A DNA stretch of 9,112 bases from Bacteroidota bacterium (GTDB taxonomy: Bacteria > Bacteroidota > Bacteroidia > Bacteroidales > Prolixibacteraceae), in assembly GCA_023393265.1 (NCBI GenBank), contig JAEWME010000087.1, positions 1 through 9,112 of the forward strand, given 5' to 3'. The number at the start of each line of letters is the position of its first letter. Position 1 is the stretch's first letter. This document shows, piece after piece, positions 6,855 to 9,112 of this stretch. The notes under the pieces were generated by a model, which was given only the letters and a program-made list of their open reading frames with translations, searched no databases and was not told the DNA's origin. The position numbers were made by a program, and so were the translations under genes.

Positions 6855-7148
6855 ATGACTGACCAGGAGAAGAATTTACTGGATGATTTTAAGCTGAAAG
6901 TGAAACTTTTGATTTCGCAGCATGAAGCCTTGAAAAGGGAGAAAACTCAGCTTCTGGAGAGAATCAAAGAACTGGAATTATCGATTTCGGATCTTCATCA
7001 GGAAAATAAATCACTTGAATTAAAATACGAAAACCTGAAGCTTGCAAAAATGATGGTTGCCTCCGAAGATGAAAACAAGGATGCAAAAGGCAGGATACAG
7101 AAACTAGTGCGGGAAATTGATAAATGTATTGCTCTTTTAAATAAGTAA
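6855..7148 (+). CDS. Small coiled-coil protein encoded upstream of zapA (ZapB-like)
   Basis: A 97-aa soluble protein with no signal peptide or membrane segment. Residues about 3-66 are a nearly uninterrupted amphipathic, charge-rich helix (for example LKREKTQLLERIKELELSI), expected to form a coiled coil. A short acidic linker (DENKD) leads to a second helix, residues 75-97 (RIQKLVREIDKCIALLNK). Homologues in this position are common in Bacteroidota. Its pairing with zapA, with a 10-bp gap, suggests a Z-ring accessory role comparable to ZapB, which is a coiled-coil partner of ZapA in E. coli. This is inference from size, fold and neighbour: sequence similarity to E. coli ZapB cannot be claimed by eye. 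No strong Shine-Dalgarno sequence. Confidence 0.8.
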   Translation: MTDQEKNLLDDFKLKVKLLISQHEALKREKTQLLERIKELELSISDLHQENKSLELKYENLKLAKMMVASEDENKDAKGRIQKLVREIDKCIALLNK

Positions 7149-7158
7149 TACAGGACAA

Positions 7159-7452
7159 ATGGCAGAGAAGCTTTCTATAAATATTAAGATTGATGGTCGT
7201 ACTTACCCTTTGAAAGTTGACCGTCAGAATGAAGAGAAGTTCAGGAAGGCTTCGAAGCAGATAAACGACATCGTTCTTCAGTATAGGCAGAAGTATTTTA
7301 CAAGCGATGCCCAGGATTTTCTGGCCATGACAGCGATTCAGTTCGCGGTAAAATCTATCGAGTTGGAAGAGCAGGTTGATTATTCACCCTTTTATGACGA
7401 GTTATTAAAACTCGACGACGAACTGGGCGAATATTTGTCTCGAAAGGAATAA
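7159..7452 (+). CDS. zapA: Cell division protein ZapA
   Basis: Cytosolic Z-ring associated protein that cross-links FtsZ filaments at midcell. The 97-aa size fits. Residues about 4-21 form the N-terminal beta hairpin (SINIKIDGRTYPLKVD), followed by the conserved helix with FRKASKQINDIV (about 28-39). A long C-terminal helix, about 49-94, includes DFLAMTAIQFAVKSIELE, the tetramer-forming coil of the family. It follows the coiled-coil gene by 10 bp and surely shares its transcript. A weak AGGA (7152-7155) precedes the start. It is followed by a structured RNA/terminator and then rny, a zapA-rny order I recall as common in Bacteroidota. Confidence 0.92.
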   Translation: MAEKLSINIKIDGRTYPLKVDRQNEEKFRKASKQINDIVLQYRQKYFTSDAQDFLAMTAIQFAVKSIELEEQVDYSPFYDELLKLDDELGEYLSRKE

Positions 7453-7466
7453 TTTTATCATATAAT

Positions 7467-7545
7467 CGAAAACCCGCATTTTTTGTTTAAATTCCGAGAT
7501 TCTATTTGAATACCCGGACTTTGAATTAAAAATGTGGGTTTTTTA
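7467..7545 (+). ncRNA. ssrS: Candidate 6S RNA (6S-Flavo type), alternatively a long terminator of the zapA transcript
   Basis: The 122-bp gap between zapA and rny holds a long imperfect rod spanning 7469-7542. The basal stem is 15 bp (7469-7483 with 7528-7542, one G-U). After a U-U mismatch come seven further pairs (7485-7491 with 7520-7526), a U-C mismatch, UCCG/CGGA (7493-7496 with 7515-7518), and an apical AUUC/GAAU helix with a 5-nt loop (7503-7507). The right arm ends in six T residues (7539-7544). A rod-like RNA next to zapA suits 6S RNA, which mimics open promoter DNA and binds RNA polymerase; I recall Bacteroidota 6S RNA being annotated between zapA and rny. Against this, the rod lacks one clear large central bubble and is short, and the T run makes a terminator equally possible. 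Confidence 0.5.
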
Positions 7546-7573
7546 GTGTAAACAAGATTAATTTATATTGAAT

Positions 7574-9112
7574 ATGGATTTTATATATGCCATAATTGGT
7601 CTTTTAGGGGGTGGAGTCGTCTCATTTTTTATGTGGGACAAAGCCCTGAAAAGTAAGAAAAAGAAGATTTTCGACGAGGCAGTAGCCGAGGGCGAGGTCA
7701 TCAAAAAAGAAAAAATTCTTCAGGCTAAAGAAAAATTTCTTCAACTGAAATCGGAACATGAAGAATTTATCAACGAGAAAAATAGCAAGATTGCTGGTCT
7801 CGAAACGAAACTGAAACAAAGAGAAACTTCAATCAATCAGCGTCGCGAAGAGTTGAATCGGGAAATTAAAGATTTTGAAACTCAGAAGCATGAAGTAGAG
7901 GTAATTAAAGATAATTTGAATGGTCAGCTTGAATTGCTTGAAAAGAAAGAGCATGAAGTTGAAACCCTTCATCGCCAACACCTCGAAAAACTGGAAATAA
8001 TTTCTGGTTTGTCTGCTGAAGATGCGAAATCACAGTTGGTTGAATCGCTGAAAAATGAGGCAAAAACTGAAGCCATGTCGTACATCAACGAAATCATGGA
8101 AGAAGCGAAACTATCGGCTAACAAGGAAGCTAAAAAGATTGTAGTGAAAACCATTCAGCGTGTTGCTACCGAAACTGCCATCGAGAATTCGGTGACTATT
8201 TTCCACATCGAAAGCGACGAGATTAAAGGTCGCATCATTGGTCGCGAAGGCCGCAATATTCGTGCACTTGAAGCCGCGACCGGTATTGAAATCATTGTAG
8301 ATGATACGCCGGAAGCAATTGTGCTTTCAGGATTTGATCCGGTTCGTCGCGAAATTGCCCGTCTTGCTTTGCACCAACTGGTGACCGACGGTCGTATTCA
8401 CCCGGCGCGTATTGAAGAAGTGGTGGAGAAAGTTCGCAAACAAGTCGAAGAAGAAATCATCGAAACCGGAAAGCGGACTACAATCGACCTTGGAATTCAC
8501 GGGTTGCATCCCGAACTGATCCGACTGATCGGTAAAATGAAATATCGCTCGTCATACGGGCAGAACTTATTGCAGCACTCCCGCGAAGTTGCCAATCTTT
8601 GTGCCATCATGGCTACCGAACTCGGTCTTAATGCTAAAGCAGCCAAAAGAGCCGGTTTGCTCCACGATATTGGTAAAGTGCCGGACGATGAACCGGAATT
8701 ACCGCACGCAGTGCTTGGTATGAAGCTGGCAGAACGATTCAAGGAAAAACCGGATATTTGCAATGCCATTGGTGCGCACCACGATGAAGTTGAAATGACA
8801 TCGTTGCTTGCACCAATCGTTCAGGTTTGCGACGCCATCTCAGGCGCTCGTCCAGGTGCCCGTCGTGAAGTGGTTGAATCGTATATTAAACGTTTGAAGA
8901 CGCTCGAAGAACTTGCACTTTCTTATCCTGGTGTGTTGAAAACTTATGCCATCCAAGCGGGTCGTGAACTTCGCGTAATCGTTGGAAGCGATAAAATCAC
9001 GGATAAAGATTCAGAACAACTTTCGTTTGATATTGCAAAAAGAATCCAGGACGAGATGACTTATCCGGGACAAATAAAGATTACAGTAATCCGCGAAACG
9101 CGAGCCATAAGC
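7574..9112 (+). CDS. rny: Ribonuclease Y, 3' end beyond the window
   Basis: Membrane-anchored endoribonuclease that starts mRNA decay. An open frame of 513 codons runs from ATG 7574 to the last base with no stop; it ends in TVIRETRAIS, which in the family lies only a few residues before the C terminus. Order: N-terminal membrane helix (about 3-20, MDFIYAIIGLLGGGVVSFF), long charged coiled coil (about 25-200), KH RNA-binding domain beginning with GRIIGREGRN at 219-228, and an HD domain with H335 (LLQHSREV), H364-D365 (LHDIGK), H402-H403 (GAHHDE) and D420 (VCDAISGARPGARRE). All catalytic metal ligands are present. The ATG is chosen because it places the membrane helix at the N terminus, as in homologues. 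There is no Shine-Dalgarno sequence; the leader after the RNA rod is about 30 nt and AT-rich. Confidence 0.95.
   Translation, partial: MDFIYAIIGLLGGGVVSFFMWDKALKSKKKKIFDEAVAEGEVIKKEKILQAKEKFLQLKSEHEEFINEKNSKIAGLETKLKQRETSINQRREELNREIKDFETQKHEVEVIKDNLNGQLELLEKKEHEVETLHRQHLEKLEIISGLSAEDAKSQLVESLKNEAKTEAMSYINEIMEEAKLSANKEAKKIVVKTIQRVATETAIENSVTIFHIESDEIKGRIIGREGRNIRALEAATGIEIIVDDTPEAIVLSGFDPVRREIARLALHQLVTDGRIHPARIEEVVEKVRKQVEEEIIETGKRTTIDLGIHGLHPELIRLIGKMKYRSSYGQNLLQHSREVANLCAIMATELGLNAKAAKRAGLLHDIGKVPDDEPELPHAVLGMKLAERFKEKPDICNAIGAHHDEVEMTSLLAPIVQVCDAISGARPGARREVVESYIKRLKTLEELALSYPGVLKTYAIQAGRELRVIVGSDKITDKDSEQLSFDIAKRIQDEMTYPGQIKITVIRETRAIS

Noticed and set aside
7561..7573. A -7 promoter element (TATATTG) directly before rny.
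   Set aside because: It is one base short of TAnnTTTG and overlaps the start region, leaving no room for a transcription start before the ATG.
7622..8769. Reverse-strand open frames across 7622-8769.
   Set aside because: They are shadows of rny; the plus-strand frame from 7574 has a membrane helix, KH and HD motifs.

Overview
The window looks like chromosomal core sequence from a Bacteroidota bacterium, plausibly of the Marinilabiliales/Prolixibacteraceae type (lineage inferred from gene style, not tested). The reasons are the gene set (7TM-HD phosphohydrolase, SH3-NlpC/P60 endopeptidase without a signal peptide, secreted M23 protein, a small coiled-coil gene followed by zapA and then rny), the near absence of Shine-Dalgarno sequences, several exact matches to the Bacteroidota -7 promoter element TAnnTTTG, and intergenic repeats of a kind I associate with this phylum.

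Layout. 45-2093 (-) is a PgpH-like 7TM-HD c-di-AMP phosphodiesterase. It is divergent from 2250-3038 (+), an SH3/NlpC-P60 cell-wall peptide endopeptidase. 3039-3340 has no gene and is mostly a degenerate mosaic of 7-8 bp repeats. 3341-3769 (+) is a NUDIX hydrolase, convergent with 3929-4813 (-), fabD; between them lies a 129-bp palindromic element with perfect 20-bp arms. 4908-6626 (-) is a secreted M23 metallopeptidase upstream of fabD in the same direction. Divergent from it are 6855-7148 (+, ZapB-like coiled coil) and 7159-7452 (+, zapA), then a 74-nt RNA rod (candidate 6S RNA and/or terminator). From 7574 to the window end runs rny (RNase Y), cut just before its C terminus.

Functionally this is envelope and growth housekeeping: c-di-AMP turnover, two peptidoglycan-peptide hydrolases, malonyl-ACP supply for fatty acid synthesis, Z-ring assembly and mRNA decay. 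I see no phage, IS transposase, CRISPR array, defence cassette or biosynthetic cluster, and no rRNA or tRNA. No clearly new multi-gene system is visible. The parts that known genes do not explain are the heptamer-period mosaic, the nested palindromic element, and the structured RNA between zapA and rny.
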